Source: Kitasatospora acidiphila
GTDB taxonomy: Bacteria > Actinomycetota > Actinomycetes > Streptomycetales > Streptomycetaceae
Length of the DNA stretch: 64,000 nucleotides
Assembly: GCF_006636205.1 (NCBI RefSeq)
Contig: NZ_VIGB01000003.1
Coordinates: 4,392,501-4,456,500 of the forward strand
Direction: 5' to 3'
The notes beneath the pieces are model-generated. The model worked only from the letters and a program-made list of their open reading frames with translations. It did no database searches and had not been told where the DNA came from. Positions 17,437 through 25,841 of this stretch are shown here, one piece after another (position 1 is the first letter of the stretch; the number at the start of each line of letters is the position of its first letter). Made by a program: the position numbers and the translations under genes.

Positions 17437-18156
17437 TCACTCCCCGTTCTTGATCTGCTGGTCCATCAGCTTCTTCATCCGCTCGGTGTACGGGCCGCTG
17501 ACCATGCTCGCCACCCCGATCGCGCCGATCAGCAGCACGGTCGGCAGCCAGGCCATGGTGGCCAGCGGCAGGGTGTAGGCACCGACCACCCGGGCCGCGC
17601 ACTCCAGCACCAGGGCCGCGCCCCAGACCACCGAGTGGGCCAGCGCACTGCGGCGGAACTCGGCCGAGCCGGCGGTCGCGACCTGTCCTGAACCGGTCCG
17701 CAGGGCCTCCCAGGCGGCTTCCCGCGCGGCGTCGCCCCTGGTCAGGAAGGGCCGCAGACCCGCGCTCATCGCCGGCCGGCCGCGCAGCACCGAAACCAGG
17801 ATGCCGATCCCGATCGCGCTGCTGACCAGCCCGTCCTTGGCGATCATCAGCCGGGGGTCGCCGGTGATGAAGGTGGTGACCAGGCCCACCACGTTCACCA
17901 CCAGGATCAGCGGCGCCAGGCCCGCACCGGACTTGCTCCCGGCCCCGGCCCGACGCGAGCGCACCAGCCCGTAGACGGTTCGCACGGCCGGGACCACGCT
18001 GGAGATGACCAGGGCCGGGACCATCCCGACGCCGAACGCCCGCGCCGCGTAGTACGTGCCCAGTGGCACCACGACGTCCACGGCCAGCGGAAGCAGCCCG
18101 TCGACCAGCGGATTGCGGGTCTTGGTGGAGCCGGCCGGCAGTTCTGCGGTGCTCAT
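17437..18156 (-). CDS. VC0807-family integral membrane protein
   Basis: A 239-aa membrane protein with about six hydrophobic segments, for example PLAVDVVVPLGTYYAARAFG, VPALVISSVVPAVRTVYGLV and WLPTVLLIGAIGVASMVSGP. The alternating layout fits the VC0807 family, whose role is not established (often linked with septation or resistance by annotation only). The ATG at 18156 follows GGAAGGAA. It is directly upstream of the glycosidase-like gene. Confidence 0.7.
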   Translation of the reverse strand: MSTAELPAGSTKTRNPLVDGLLPLAVDVVVPLGTYYAARAFGVGMVPALVISSVVPAVRTVYGLVRSRRAGAGSKSGAGLAPLILVVNVVGLVTTFITGDPRLMIAKDGLVSSAIGIGILVSVLRGRPAMSAGLRPFLTRGDAAREAAWEALRTGSGQVATAGSAEFRRSALAHSVVWGAALVLECAARVVGAYTLPLATMAWLPTVLLIGAIGVASMVSGPYTERMKKLMDQQIKNGE

Positions 18157-18320
18157 CTCGGTGGTTCCTTCCCCCGTGCGTCCCTTGACGTGATCAAGAA
18201 TCGCAGCAGGAACTGACCGGACGTCAGTGCAATCTGTGCGCAGCTCCTCATGACAGCTGTCATGCCGGGGAGCTGACGGACACCGCGCCGAACTGCCCGG
18301 CACCGGAGCGGAAAACGCCG

Positions 18321-18349
18321 AGCGCCCGCCCCAACTGGGGGCGGGCGCT
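18321..18349 (-). terminator. Hairpin terminator after the DUF5326 gene
   Basis: AGCGCCCGCCCC at 18321-18332 pairs with 18338-18349 around a short loop, followed on the reverse strand by nothing coding for 150 bases. It lies 22 bases past the DUF5326 stop. Confidence 0.7.
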
Positions 18350-18371
18350 TGGGCGGAGGGTGCGGGGAGGG

Positions 18372-18572
18372 TCAGCCTCGGGCGGCCTTCTTCACCAGGA
18401 TCACCACCGCCGCCGCGATACCGACCACCACCAGGGCCTTGATCGCGAATCCCACCAGTGCACCGATCAGACCGAACACCGCACCGATGATGTTGAAGGC
18501 GATCACCAGAACGATGATCGGCACCACGATGTTGCGCACAAAGCCCGGCAGCGACTTCCAGATCTCAGCCAT
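18372..18572 (-). CDS. DUF5326-family small membrane protein
   Basis: A 66-aa protein starting MAEIWKSLPGFVRNIVVP, with two hydrophobic stretches and a basic C-terminus (LVKKAARG). The arrangement matches the DUF5326 family, found mainly in Streptomyces and of unknown function. A GAGGT ribosome site precedes the ATG. It is monocistronic with its own terminator. Confidence 0.72.
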   Translation of the reverse strand: MAEIWKSLPGFVRNIVVPIIVLVIAFNIIGAVFGLIGALVGFAIKALVVVGIAAAVVILVKKAARG

Positions 18573-18703
18573 GTCCGTTACCTCATAATCCCATTCGGGT
18601 CGGCTCTGCGGTGCCGCACCCTGTCCGCTTTCGATACTTCGATCGTAGGAGTGCCGAGCAGCGATGACGAGCGATTCCGCCCCCGAGAGAACCCGGATAA
18701 AGC

Positions 18704-18723
18704 CCTGAGGGGCACCCCTCGGG
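18704..18723 (-). terminator. Short hairpin downstream of tenA
   Basis: GAGGGG and CCCCTC (with extra flanking pairs) form a tight stem with a two-base loop, and a second stem GGCCC/GGGCC lies at 18726-18743. Both are just past the tenA stop on its transcript side. Confidence 0.45.
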
Positions 18724-18750
18724 TCGGCCCCTACCTGAGGGCCGGTTCGG

Positions 18751-19419
18751 TCACACCGGCCACTGCTCGCCCCGCCAGGCCGCGTCCCAGAACATCCACT
18801 CGTAGCGGGTGGTGGTGGTGAAGTGCTCGAACACCCGCCCCCGTTCCGCTTCCGAGAGCTGCTCGCCGAGCCGGTCGGTGAGGGCCAGCACCCGGCGCAC
18901 CACGGACTGGAACGCCTCGTCGCCGTAGGTGGCGATCCAGCGGGCGTAGAGCGGGTCGGGGGAGGAGCGCGCCAGCAGCTGCTCGCCGACCCGGGCGTAG
19001 ACCCAGTAGCAGGGCAGCACCGCGGCCACCGCCTCGGCGAACGAGCCGCCGTAGACGGTGGCCAGCAGGTAGCTGGTGTAGGCGCGGGTGGTGGGCAGCA
19101 CCGGCTCGGCGGCGGCTTGCTCGGCGCTCTCGCCGAAGGCGGTGAGGAACTCGGCGTGCATGCCCTGCTCGGCGGCGAGCGCGCCGATCGCGTCGTCCGC
19201 GAAGGCCCGCACCTCGGCCTCGCCCGGCGCCTTGGCCGCGCAGATCGCCAGCGCCCTGGCGTAGTCCCGCAGGTAGTGGGAGTCCTGCACCACGAAGTGC
19301 CGGAAGGCCGGGCGGGGCAGCGTGCCGTCGGTCAGGCCGGCCAGGAACGGGTGGTCGAGGATCTCGGCGTAGACCGGCTCGACGGCGGCCCACAGCTGCT
19401 CGGTCAGGGTCTGGGTCAT
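18751..19419 (-). CDS. tenA: TenA-family thiaminase II
   Basis: A 222-aa TenA protein, the thiamine-salvage hydrolase that converts aminomethylpyrimidine from degraded thiamine into hydroxymethylpyrimidine. Active-site residues are visible: Asp in FVVQDSHYLRDYARAL, catalytic Cys in VLPCYWVYARVG and the Glu in TRYEWMFWDAAW. Length is normal. It is a separate transcription unit about 4.6 kb from thiC, and I saw no THI-box in front of it. It provides a salvage route to the same pyrimidine made by ThiC. Confidence 0.92.
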   Translation of the reverse strand: MTQTLTEQLWAAVEPVYAEILDHPFLAGLTDGTLPRPAFRHFVVQDSHYLRDYARALAICAAKAPGEAEVRAFADDAIGALAAEQGMHAEFLTAFGESAEQAAAEPVLPTTRAYTSYLLATVYGGSFAEAVAAVLPCYWVYARVGEQLLARSSPDPLYARWIATYGDEAFQSVVRRVLALTDRLGEQLSEAERGRVFEHFTTTTRYEWMFWDAAWRGEQWPV

Positions 19420-19486
19420 GCCCCGAGCCTAGGGCCGGCTCTGCTGGATCACGCCGGGCGGGCAGAGCGGCCTTGGGTGAGCGGCC

Positions 19487-19804
19487 TCACGGCTCCGGCG
19501 GCGAGAAGACCACCAGCACCCGCAGCTCCTCGGTGACGTGGTGGAACCGGTGCGGCACCCCGGCCGGGACGAAGACCACGCTGCCCCGACCGACCGTCGC
19601 GGTCTCGTCGCCCACGGTGAGGTACGCCCGCCCGCTGACCACCTGGTAGAGCTCGTCCTGCTGGTGCGCGCTCTGCGTGTCGGCCTCGCCCGGCGCCAGC
19701 GCGTACAGGCCCACCGACATCGTGCGCTCCTTGAGGAACCGCAGGTAGGCGCCCTGTTCGGCGGCCCGCTCCGCGTCCAGCTGATCCAGTCGGAAAACCT
19801 TCAT
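19487..19804 (-). CDS. Cupin-domain protein
   Basis: A 105-aa single cupin. Motif 1 is seen as SAHQQDELYQVVSGRAYLTVG and motif 2 as GSVVFVPAGVPHRFHHV; the metal-ligand positions include His, Glu and His. Such small cupins bind metals and small molecules or act as dioxygenases or isomerases. ATG at 19804 follows AGGAAG; the longer open frame to 19888 overlaps the opposite-strand gene and is not coding. Function unknown. Confidence 0.78.
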   Translation of the reverse strand: MKVFRLDQLDAERAAEQGAYLRFLKERTMSVGLYALAPGEADTQSAHQQDELYQVVSGRAYLTVGDETATVGRGSVVFVPAGVPHRFHHVTEELRVLVVFSPPEP

Positions 19805-19863
19805 CGCCCTGCTTCCTGCCAGATGCTTCCGTCGACCGCCCGAGCCTGCCACCATGCGGGAGC

Positions 19864-20244
19864 ATGAAGCACTTCGTTCTGAAGACACTGGTCAACGCCG
19901 TCGCCATCTGGGTGGCTGCCTGGTTGGTCAAGGGGATAACCCTGTCCGGCAGTTCCTGGGGCAAGCAGGCGCTGACCGTGATCGCGGTGGCGCTGATCTT
20001 CGGGGTGGTGAACTGGTTGATCAAGCCGCTGGTGAAGTTCTTCTCGTTCCCGCTGTTCATCCTCACGCTCGGCCTGATCACCTTCGTGATCAACGCGCTG
20101 ATGCTCTGGCTGACCTCGTTCGCCTCCGACCGGCTGAAGCTGGACTTCCATGTGAACGGCTTCCTGCCGGCGCTGTTCGGCTCGCTGATCATCAGCCTGG
20201 TCGCCTGGGGCCTGCACCTGGCGCTGGGCGACGAGCGGGACTGA
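19864..20244 (+). CDS. Phage-holin-family (PF04020-type) membrane protein
   Basis: A 126-aa protein with four predicted membrane helices: NAVAIWVAAWLV, ALTVIAVALIFGVVNWLI, FPLFILTLGLITFVINALML and LPALFGSLIISLVAWGL. The motif NWLIKPLVKFFSFPLFILTLG is characteristic of the YvlD/holin-4 superfamily common in actinobacteria. Despite the name it is a chromosomal membrane protein, not evidence of a prophage. A bidirectional terminator follows. Confidence 0.82.
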   Translation: MKHFVLKTLVNAVAIWVAAWLVKGITLSGSSWGKQALTVIAVALIFGVVNWLIKPLVKFFSFPLFILTLGLITFVINALMLWLTSFASDRLKLDFHVNGFLPALFGSLIISLVAWGLHLALGDERD

Positions 20245-20260
20245 GCGCCCACGCCGGTGC

Positions 20261-20297
20261 GGCCCGCCTCCCCGGGCAAAGCACGGGGAGGCGGGCC
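20261..20297. terminator. Bidirectional hairpin terminator
   Basis: A perfect 14-bp inverted repeat (GGCCCGCCTCCCCG at 20261-20274, complement at 20284-20297) between convergent genes. Confidence 0.8.
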
Positions 20298-20311
20298 GCT
20301 GTGCGTGCGGG

Positions 20312-20743
20312 TCAGCCCTGGTTCTCGAAGCCCCGGCTGAGGATCGCGGCCAGCGCGGCATCCAGCGAGGCCGTGGTCGGCTCCTCGCCGACCGGCACCA
20401 GGCGGCCGGCCCGCTCCAGGAAGGCGACCAGCGGCGGCACCGCGCAGCGCAGCAGCGCGTCGCCCCCCGGCGCCCGCAGCAGGACGGCGATCTCCGGCAC
20501 CCGGCCCGGGCCCTCCAGCGGCCGCACCCGCACATCCCCCTCGCCGCTGGGCCCGCTGAGCCCGTCGACCAGCAGCTCCCTGCCGAACACCCAGCTCACC
20601 GGGGCGTCCCCGGGCAGGTGGAAGGTGAGCCGGACCGCGTACGGGTCGGCCGCGGCATACTCCAGGTCGGCCACCAGGCGGAAGGACAGCTCGTCGGAGA
20701 CCACCAGGCTCATCACGACCTGTCCCTGGACTGTGCTCTGCAT
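20312..20743 (-). CDS. SsgA-like sporulation/cell-division regulator
   Basis: A 143-aa SsgA-like protein (SALP). These act in septum-site selection and peptidoglycan remodelling during sporulation and are confined to morphologically complex actinomycetes. Family features are LSFRLVADLEYAAADPYAVRL, VSWVFGRELLVDGL and GEGDVRVRP. Length is normal. Which paralogue it is (SsgA to SsgG) cannot be decided here. It is monocistronic. Its presence is one of the clearest markers that the host belongs to Streptomycetaceae or a close relative. Confidence 0.88.
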   Translation of the reverse strand: MQSTVQGQVVMSLVVSDELSFRLVADLEYAAADPYAVRLTFHLPGDAPVSWVFGRELLVDGLSGPSGEGDVRVRPLEGPGRVPEIAVLLRAPGGDALLRCAVPPLVAFLERAGRLVPVGEEPTTASLDAALAAILSRGFENQG

Positions 20744-20947
20744 GCGCCACTACCTCTCAAGCTCCAAAGTGCCCGTATTGGTACAGACCTTCCGATTCAC
20801 CCGGCCCGGGACCGCGCCCGGCCTGGGACCGTGTCACCTGACCTGGGACCGCGCCGGAAGCCGCCACTCCATTTCGTCCAGGTGTGCGAGTTTCGACCGT
20901 GCTGAGCTGCGGGATGCTCCCGCACAACGCTCGCGGAGGTGAGGTCG

Positions 20948-21523
20948 GTGGCTCCAGGGATCACGCCGGGAACACCAGGGACTGCGACGCCCGTCGGGCC
21001 GACGCCGCAGCCGCGGCCGGTGGTCAAACGCACCGCCCGCGCGATCCTGCTGGACCTGCTCGGCGACGACCCGAGGCACGGCGCCGCCGAGCTGATCGTG
21101 ATCAAGCGGACCAGGCCCGGCTGCGATCCGTACTGGATCACCCCCGGCGGCGGCGTGGAACCCGAGGACCGCACCGTCACCGAGGCGCTGCACCGCGAGG
21201 TGGACGAGGAACTCGGCGGCAAGGTGGCCGACGCGGTACCGGCCTTCGTCGACACCGTCGCGCACTCCCACCACGAGGACGGCACCCTGGCGCACCCGCA
21301 CGGGGTCAAGGTGCAGCACTTCTTCGTCTGCCGGCTGGTGAGCCTGGACCCGGCCCGGCGGCACGGACCGGAGGTCGACGAGCCACGCGGCGAGTACGAG
21401 ATCGTCCGGCTGCCGTTCACCCGGGAGGGCGTCACCGCGGTCAACCTGGTCCCGCCCTCGCTGCGGGCCTATCTCGCCGCCAACATCGAGGGCGTCCTGG
21501 CCCTGCTGGCACCCGACTTGTGA
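20948..21523 (+). CDS. NUDIX hydrolase
   Basis: A 191-aa protein with a proline-rich N-terminus and a NUDIX box in GGGVEPEDRTVTEALHREV followed by DEELGG. The catalytic REVDEELG part is intact, but the first Glu of the box is replaced by Asp with one extra residue in the helix. It should hydrolyse a nucleoside-diphosphate-linked substrate, identity unknown. I chose GTG at 20948 because GGAGG at 20935-20939 has the right spacing; the GTG at 20939 overlaps that site. It converges with the globin-reductase gene, with 20 bases between the stops. Confidence 0.82.
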   Translation: MAPGITPGTPGTATPVGPTPQPRPVVKRTARAILLDLLGDDPRHGAAELIVIKRTRPGCDPYWITPGGGVEPEDRTVTEALHREVDEELGGKVADAVPAFVDTVAHSHHEDGTLAHPHGVKVQHFFVCRLVSLDPARRHGPEVDEPRGEYEIVRLPFTREGVTAVNLVPPSLRAYLAANIEGVLALLAPDL

Positions 21524-21543
21524 GCCGCCGCACGGCCACCCCC

Positions 21544-23061
21544 CTACTCCTCGGGCAGGTCGTGCCGGATCAGCTCCGGGTGGACCCCGGAGCGGGCCAG
21601 CGCCGCCGCCGCCCGGCGCACCATCGCCGCCGGGCCGGCCAGGAAGGCGCGGTGGCCGTCCCACGGACCGAGCTGCGCGGCCACGTCGCTGAGCAGCCCG
21701 CCCGGCTCCCCCGCCGTGCCGCCCGGCTCGGAGAGCACCGGGCGGACCGCCAACCACGGGTGCCGGCGCTCCAGTTGGCGCAGGGCTTCGAGCTGGTAGA
21801 GGTCGTCGGCGCGGCGGGCGCCGTAGAGCACCTGGACGGTGCGGCCGGCCGAACCGTGCTCGGCGACGTCCTCGACCAGCGCGGAGATCGGCGCGATCCC
21901 GGTGCCGCCGCCCACGCACAGCAGCGGCGTCGGATCCGCGTGGTCCAGCACCATCCGGCCCGCGGGCGGGCCGAGCCGCAGCACATCGCCGGGGCGCGCC
22001 CGGCGCAGCAGGGCGTTGCTCACCCAGCCGGCCTGCACCGCCCGCACATGGAAGGTCAGCAGGCCGTCGGGGCGCGGTGCGGTGGCGAACGAGTAGTTCC
22101 GCCAGACCCGGGGCCACCACGGCGTCTCCAGGGTGGCGTACTGGCCGGCCCGGTACGGGTACGGCTGGTCGGGGCGGACGGTGAGGACCGCGACGTCCCG
22201 GCCGCGCACCTGGTGCGAGACCACCTCGCCCTGCCACCAGGGCGGTGCGGTGCGGGCCGCCTGCTCGGCGGCGTCGATCATGATCTGGGAGACCATCCGG
22301 TAGGCCCGGCGCCAGGCGAGCTCGGCCTCGGCGTCCCAGCGGCCGCCCGCGTACCTGGCCAGCGCCGCCAGTAGGCACTCGCCGACCGGGCCGTAGTGGG
22401 CGGCCAGGGTGCCGTACTTGCGGTGGCCCCGGCCCAGGGCGCCCAGTTGGGCGGTCAGGGTCACCGGGTCGCCGGCACCGCGGGCCGCCATGAGCAGGGC
22501 GCGGAACAGCCGGTCGCGCTGCACGTCCATGGCGGCCGGGAAGAGCGAGCGCAGCTGCGGATAGTGCAGGAAGAGCAGTGCGTAGAAGTGCGCGGTCGCG
22601 CGGTCGGCGACCGGTTCGACCACGGCCAGGGTGGCGGCGATCAGCTCCAGGTCGCGCGGGGTGGGCGGGAGTTCGGCGGCGCTGCCCGGGGGCGGGGCGG
22701 TCAGCGGGCCCGGGTCGGGCACGGGGTGCTGCTCGGCGTCCCAGGCCTGGGCCCAATGGTCGCCGGGCCCAGCCCAGTTGAGGCCGGGGGCCCAGGTGAA
22801 CAGCGGCTCGATGGCGGGGCGCTCGGGCTCGGGCTGGGCGGGCTCGGGCTGCGGGGTCGCGGGGACCGGCTCCGGCTGAAAGGTCTCCGCCGGTGGCGGC
22901 GGCACCCGTGGCGGCTCAACGGGCTTGGGCGGCACCACCAGCCTCGGCACCCCGCCGTCCGCCCCCGCCATGCCCGGCACCGCCGTGGCCGCCGCCGAGC
23001 CCTTGGCGGACCGGACCAGCAGCGCGGCGAGCGACTTCCCTGCTACTTGACGCGTACTCAA
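21544..23061 (-). CDS. Globin-FAD/NAD reductase (flavohaemoprotein-like)
   Basis: About 505 aa. Domains in order: a 100-residue Pro/Glu-rich N-terminal extension, a globin domain (from TPRDLELIAATLAVVEPVA; the proximal-His region is near LGRGHRKYGTLAAHYG), then a ferredoxin-reductase FAD domain (YRAGQYATLETP, RNYSFATAP) and an NAD domain (LLCVGGGTGIAPI, LAGPAAMV). This is the arrangement of nitric-oxide-detoxifying flavohaemoglobins. The N-terminal extension is not part of classic Hmp and resembles Streptomyces-specific variants. The start is uncertain: TTG at 23061 was chosen; TTG at 23145 is also open. Confidence 0.85.
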   Translation of the reverse strand: MSTRQVAGKSLAALLVRSAKGSAAATAVPGMAGADGGVPRLVVPPKPVEPPRVPPPPAETFQPEPVPATPQPEPAQPEPERPAIEPLFTWAPGLNWAGPGDHWAQAWDAEQHPVPDPGPLTAPPPGSAAELPPTPRDLELIAATLAVVEPVADRATAHFYALLFLHYPQLRSLFPAAMDVQRDRLFRALLMAARGAGDPVTLTAQLGALGRGHRKYGTLAAHYGPVGECLLAALARYAGGRWDAEAELAWRRAYRMVSQIMIDAAEQAARTAPPWWQGEVVSHQVRGRDVAVLTVRPDQPYPYRAGQYATLETPWWPRVWRNYSFATAPRPDGLLTFHVRAVQAGWVSNALLRRARPGDVLRLGPPAGRMVLDHADPTPLLCVGGGTGIAPISALVEDVAEHGSAGRTVQVLYGARRADDLYQLEALRQLERRHPWLAVRPVLSEPGGTAGEPGGLLSDVAAQLGPWDGHRAFLAGPAAMVRRAAAALARSGVHPELIRHDLPEE

Positions 23062-23363
23062 GAGAATCGTTTCGCCTCCGGTCGTCCCAGCAACGCCGTG
23101 GGTAGCGTGGCACCGGCCGGGAAGCTGATCCGACAAATCACTCAAACGCCGGACGAACGGATGCCTGGGACGCTAAGGTCTCCCCTTCCCATGCCCAGGG
23201 CAGCCACTAACGGGCGGTCCGACCGAGAATCGGGGATGGGCCAAGAAGGCCATGGCACGGGACCTGTCGGACCATGCGGTCTGCACCCGGATCCTGGCTG
23301 CGCCGGCGACTGGCATAGCCTTTGGCGCGCCACCGAAGCACGACCACCCGTGGGGAACCTCTC
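23062..23363. other. Divergent intergenic region
   Basis: About 300 bp between the globin-reductase and the DUF6159 gene. It must hold two divergent promoters. A short palindrome TGCCCAGGGCA lies at 23192-23202. No gene or other element recognised. Confidence 0.4.
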
Positions 23364-24113
23364 GTGAGTACCGCTCAGCCCGTTCGCGTGTCCTTCGGGG
23401 TGCTACGGAACAACCGCCGCCTGCTGGTGTTCCCGCTACTCGGCGGTGCCGCGTTGGCGCTGATCTCCGGTGGCGTGGCGGTGCCGACGTTCATCAGGGA
23501 TTGGGCCGAGCCGTCGCCGTCCGCCTTCGATGTGATCTCTCTGGGAGTCGGCTACCTCCTGTTGGGATTCGCCCTCACCCTCTGCAGTGCCGCGATGATC
23601 TGCGCGGTCGATGACGTGCTGCGGGGAGAGCCCGCCCGGATCGGCGTGAGCTATCGGCGAGCTCTGCGGCACTGGCGACAGCTGCTGGCGTGGAGCCTGC
23701 TCAACACGACGGTTCTGCTGCTCATCCGACAGCTGAAGCGGATCCCGGTCGCCGGCGAGATCATGGACGGACTGTTCAGTGCAGGCTGGGCCGTCGCCAC
23801 CTACCTGGCACTACCAGCCATGATGATCGACGGCCTCGGGGTGACAGAGGGCATCCGCCGGTCGTCGCGGATGCTGCGCGCGACCTTCTCCCGGCAGGTG
23901 TACGGCTCGCTGTGGATCGCGGCGCCCGTGGTCCTCTCGGTGGTCATCGGATTCCTGGCATTCATGCTCGGAGTCGAGTCGAACAGCCTGGGGCCTGCCG
24001 TTGCGGGCGGCGTGGTCGCCGCTCTGCTCCTGATGTGCGCACTTCTCGCAGGGGCCACGATCTCCGGGATCTTCCGCACCGTGCTCTACCGGGACTCCTC
24101 GACTGCAGCCTGA
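23364..24113 (+). CDS. DUF6159-type integral membrane protein
   Basis: A 249-aa protein with five to six hydrophobic helices, including LLVFPLLGGAALALISGGVA, FDVISLGVGYLLLGFALTL and PVVLSVVIGFLAFMLGV. The cytoplasmic loop MMIDGLGVTEGIRRSSRMLR is typical of the DUF6159/glycerophosphoryl-diester-phosphodiesterase membrane-domain families. GTG at 23364 has GGGGAA eight bases upstream. Function unknown. It converges on the NUDIX genes of the next region, separated by a hairpin. Confidence 0.7.
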   Translation: MSTAQPVRVSFGVLRNNRRLLVFPLLGGAALALISGGVAVPTFIRDWAEPSPSAFDVISLGVGYLLLGFALTLCSAAMICAVDDVLRGEPARIGVSYRRALRHWRQLLAWSLLNTTVLLLIRQLKRIPVAGEIMDGLFSAGWAVATYLALPAMMIDGLGVTEGIRRSSRMLRATFSRQVYGSLWIAAPVVLSVVIGFLAFMLGVESNSLGPAVAGGVVAALLLMCALLAGATISGIFRTVLYRDSSTAA

Positions 24114-24133
24114 TGGTCCCGATGTGATCCCAT

Positions 24134-24170
24134 GGCCGGCGGTCCGCTCGTGGCAGCGAGAGGACCGGCC
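24134..24170. terminator. Hairpin terminator between convergent genes
   Basis: GGTCCGCTCG (24141-24150) pairs with CGAG and GGACC (24157-24166) with one bulged base, and the GGCC flanks extend the stem. It lies in the 86-bp gap between the DUF6159 gene and the first NUDIX gene. Confidence 0.6.
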
Positions 24171-24199
24171 GGGCAGCTGGATCACCAAGCAGTGACCGC

Positions 24200-24670
24200 C
24201 TATCCCAGGTACGGAGTTGCCCGGTGCTCCAGGAAATGGCGGAGCCGGAGCTGCTGAGTGTGGTGCATCGACAGGTCTGAGAGGTCGCCGGGAGCTACGA
24301 ACTTGAGATCGGTGGACTCGTCGGAGATCCGGAGTTCCCCGCCCACGATGCGCGCAGTGAAGCAGACGTTGAACTGCTGCCGAACCTCGCCGTCCGAGTA
24401 GGCGATCACATGTCGGGGATCGGTGTACGTGCCGACCAATCCGGTGATCTCGACCTCAAGGCCGGTCTCCTCTCGGACCTCCCGAACAGCCGTACCCGGA
24501 AGCGACTCGCCGAGGTCCATCGTCCCGCCCGGCAGTGCGTACAGGCCGTTGTCGGTACGCCGCTGGAGCAGGATGCGCCCTTCGTCATCCGTCACCACGG
24601 CGGACGCCGCCACCACCAGCCGGTTCGGCTTGGGTGCGTTGGGATCGTCGTAGAACTCGGTCCGTGCCAC
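24200..24670 (-). CDS. NUDIX hydrolase
   Basis: A 156-aa NUDIX hydrolase with an intact catalytic box, GTMDLGESLPGTAVREV then REETGLEV (G-x5-E-x7-RE-x2-EE-x-G). The upstream strand VVTDDEGRILLQRRTDNGLY is family-typical. It would cleave a nucleoside diphosphate linked to another group (dinucleotide, nucleotide sugar or damaged NTP). GTG at 24670 (MARTEFYDDPN) is preferred over TTG at 24688. It is the last of three NUDIX genes on this strand, 92 bp after the second, and may share their transcript. Confidence 0.85.
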   Translation of the reverse strand: MARTEFYDDPNAPKPNRLVVAASAVVTDDEGRILLQRRTDNGLYALPGGTMDLGESLPGTAVREVREETGLEVEITGLVGTYTDPRHVIAYSDGEVRQQFNVCFTARIVGGELRISDESTDLKFVAPGDLSDLSMHHTQQLRLRHFLEHRATPYLG

Positions 24671-24762
24671 GTGGTCAGTTGTCCTCAACAGGTGCGGCGG
24701 CGGGGGTTGATGCCGAGCATGCGAGCTGGCTGCCTCCGAGGCCGGCTTGCTCCCGCATCCGC

Positions 24763-25176
24763 TCAGGGCAGGAGGGTGGCGTCCAGGTATTCCTGCACTG
24801 GTTCGAAGAGCCCGTACGGCACGTACTCGGGGATCTCAGCGAGAGCCACCCACGCGAGCTGGTCCAGTTCCTCCGTGTCGACTACCTCGGCGGTGCCGCT
24901 GACGACTTCGCAGGCCGTGTACGACATCAGTCGGCCGGTCTTCGGATGCATGCGCTCACCCAGGAGCTTGATCACGGCCACACCGAGCCCGGTCTCCTCC
25001 GCCGTCTCACGGACAGCCGCCTGCTCAGACGACTCACCGGCCTCGATCTCTCCAGCCGGAAACTGCCAGGAGAGCTGGCCCTCGCTGACCCGCCGTCGGA
25101 CCATCAGGACGCGGCCTTCGTGGACCACGATCGCGGCGGCGATTCCCGGACGTTCCTCCGCAGTCTGCTGTGTCAC
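24763..25176 (-). CDS. NUDIX hydrolase, coupled to the HTH-NUDIX regulator
   Basis: A 137-aa NUDIX enzyme with a complete box, GEIEAGESSEQAAVRET then AEETGLGV. Its frame reaches upstream to 25320, but the true start is GTG at 25176: it overlaps the previous stop (GTGA) and has GGAGGAG just upstream. The protein is a clear homologue of the NUDIX half of the preceding gene (shared SWQFPAG/TWQFPAG and MHPKTG/LHPVTG blocks), so the two arose by tandem duplication. This copy keeps the catalytic residues. Confidence 0.85.
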   Translation of the reverse strand: MTQQTAEERPGIAAAIVVHEGRVLMVRRRVSEGQLSWQFPAGEIEAGESSEQAAVRETAEETGLGVAVIKLLGERMHPKTGRLMSYTACEVVSGTAEVVDTEELDQLAWVALAEIPEYVPYGLFEPVQEYLDATLLP

Positions 25177-25841
25177 GTCTGCTCCTCCAGGGCGGCCAGG
25201 ATGGGTGGGAAGATCGTATCGGCGTCGATGAAGCGGGTCACCGAGTTTCGAGGAACCCACATCACGTCGACGTTCTCGACGGCGTCGCTGTTGGTCGCCT
25301 CGCCAGCCAAGTACTCGCACAGGAAGTACTCACACAGCACTCCTGTCACCGGGTGAAGACGACTGCCGAGGCTTTGGCGGACCGCGCAGTGGACCCCGGT
25401 TTCGTCCAGCGTCTCCCGGACAGTCACGGTCTCCGGCTTCGCGCCGGGCTTGATCACCCCGGCCGGGAACTGCCAGGTGATCCCGGATGCATCTTCCTCG
25501 CGTCGGCAGACCAGCAGGACGGCGCTCTGCCGGACGACAATCGAGATGGCCACCCGTAGGGCTTGGACAGCCGGTGTGCCGGTCTCAATGGCGCCGCCGT
25601 CACCTTCTCTGGCTGCCAAGAGCGCGAAGCGCTGGCGGGCCGCGTTCGAAGCCTTCTCGTAGGCGGTGTCGAGGAGTTGCTGCATCTCCGCCCTCGGGAC
25701 GACAGATGGGTCAGCGTGCCATGTGGCCACCGTGCGCACTGCGATCCCGAGCTGACTTGCGAACGCCTCGTTAGTGAGGCGAAGAGCGGACTGAAGCAGG
25801 CAGGCGTAACGACCGCTCCAGACCTCGATGACGTCCAACAC
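25173..25841 (-). CDS. HTH-NUDIX fusion, probable nucleotide-sensing regulator
   Basis: A 222-aa protein. The N-terminal 70 residues form an XRE/sigma-like helix-turn-helix (LRLTNEAFASQLGIAVRTVA then WHADPSVVPRAEMQQLLDTA); the rest is a NUDIX domain. The NUDIX box reads GVIKPGAKPETVTVRETLDE: the first catalytic Glu is Ala and one of the EE pair is Asp. Hydrolysis is therefore doubtful, and the domain may instead sense a ligand, as in NrtR-type regulators. GTG at 25841 has GAGAGGGAA upstream; the longer frame to 26285 is arginine-rich and non-coding-like. It is coupled to the active NUDIX gene downstream. Confidence 0.78.
   Translation of the reverse strand: MLDVIEVWSGRYACLLQSALRLTNEAFASQLGIAVRTVATWHADPSVVPRAEMQQLLDTAYEKASNAARQRFALLAAREGDGGAIETGTPAVQALRVAISIVVRQSAVLLVCRREEDASGITWQFPAGVIKPGAKPETVTVRETLDETGVHCAVRQSLGSRLHPVTGVLCEYFLCEYLAGEATNSDAVENVDVMWVPRNSVTRFIDADTIFPPILAALEEQT

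Noticed and set aside
19864..20244. Prophage remnant suggested by a holin-type protein
   Set aside because: No other phage genes, no integrase and no attachment repeats; the family is widespread in chromosomes.
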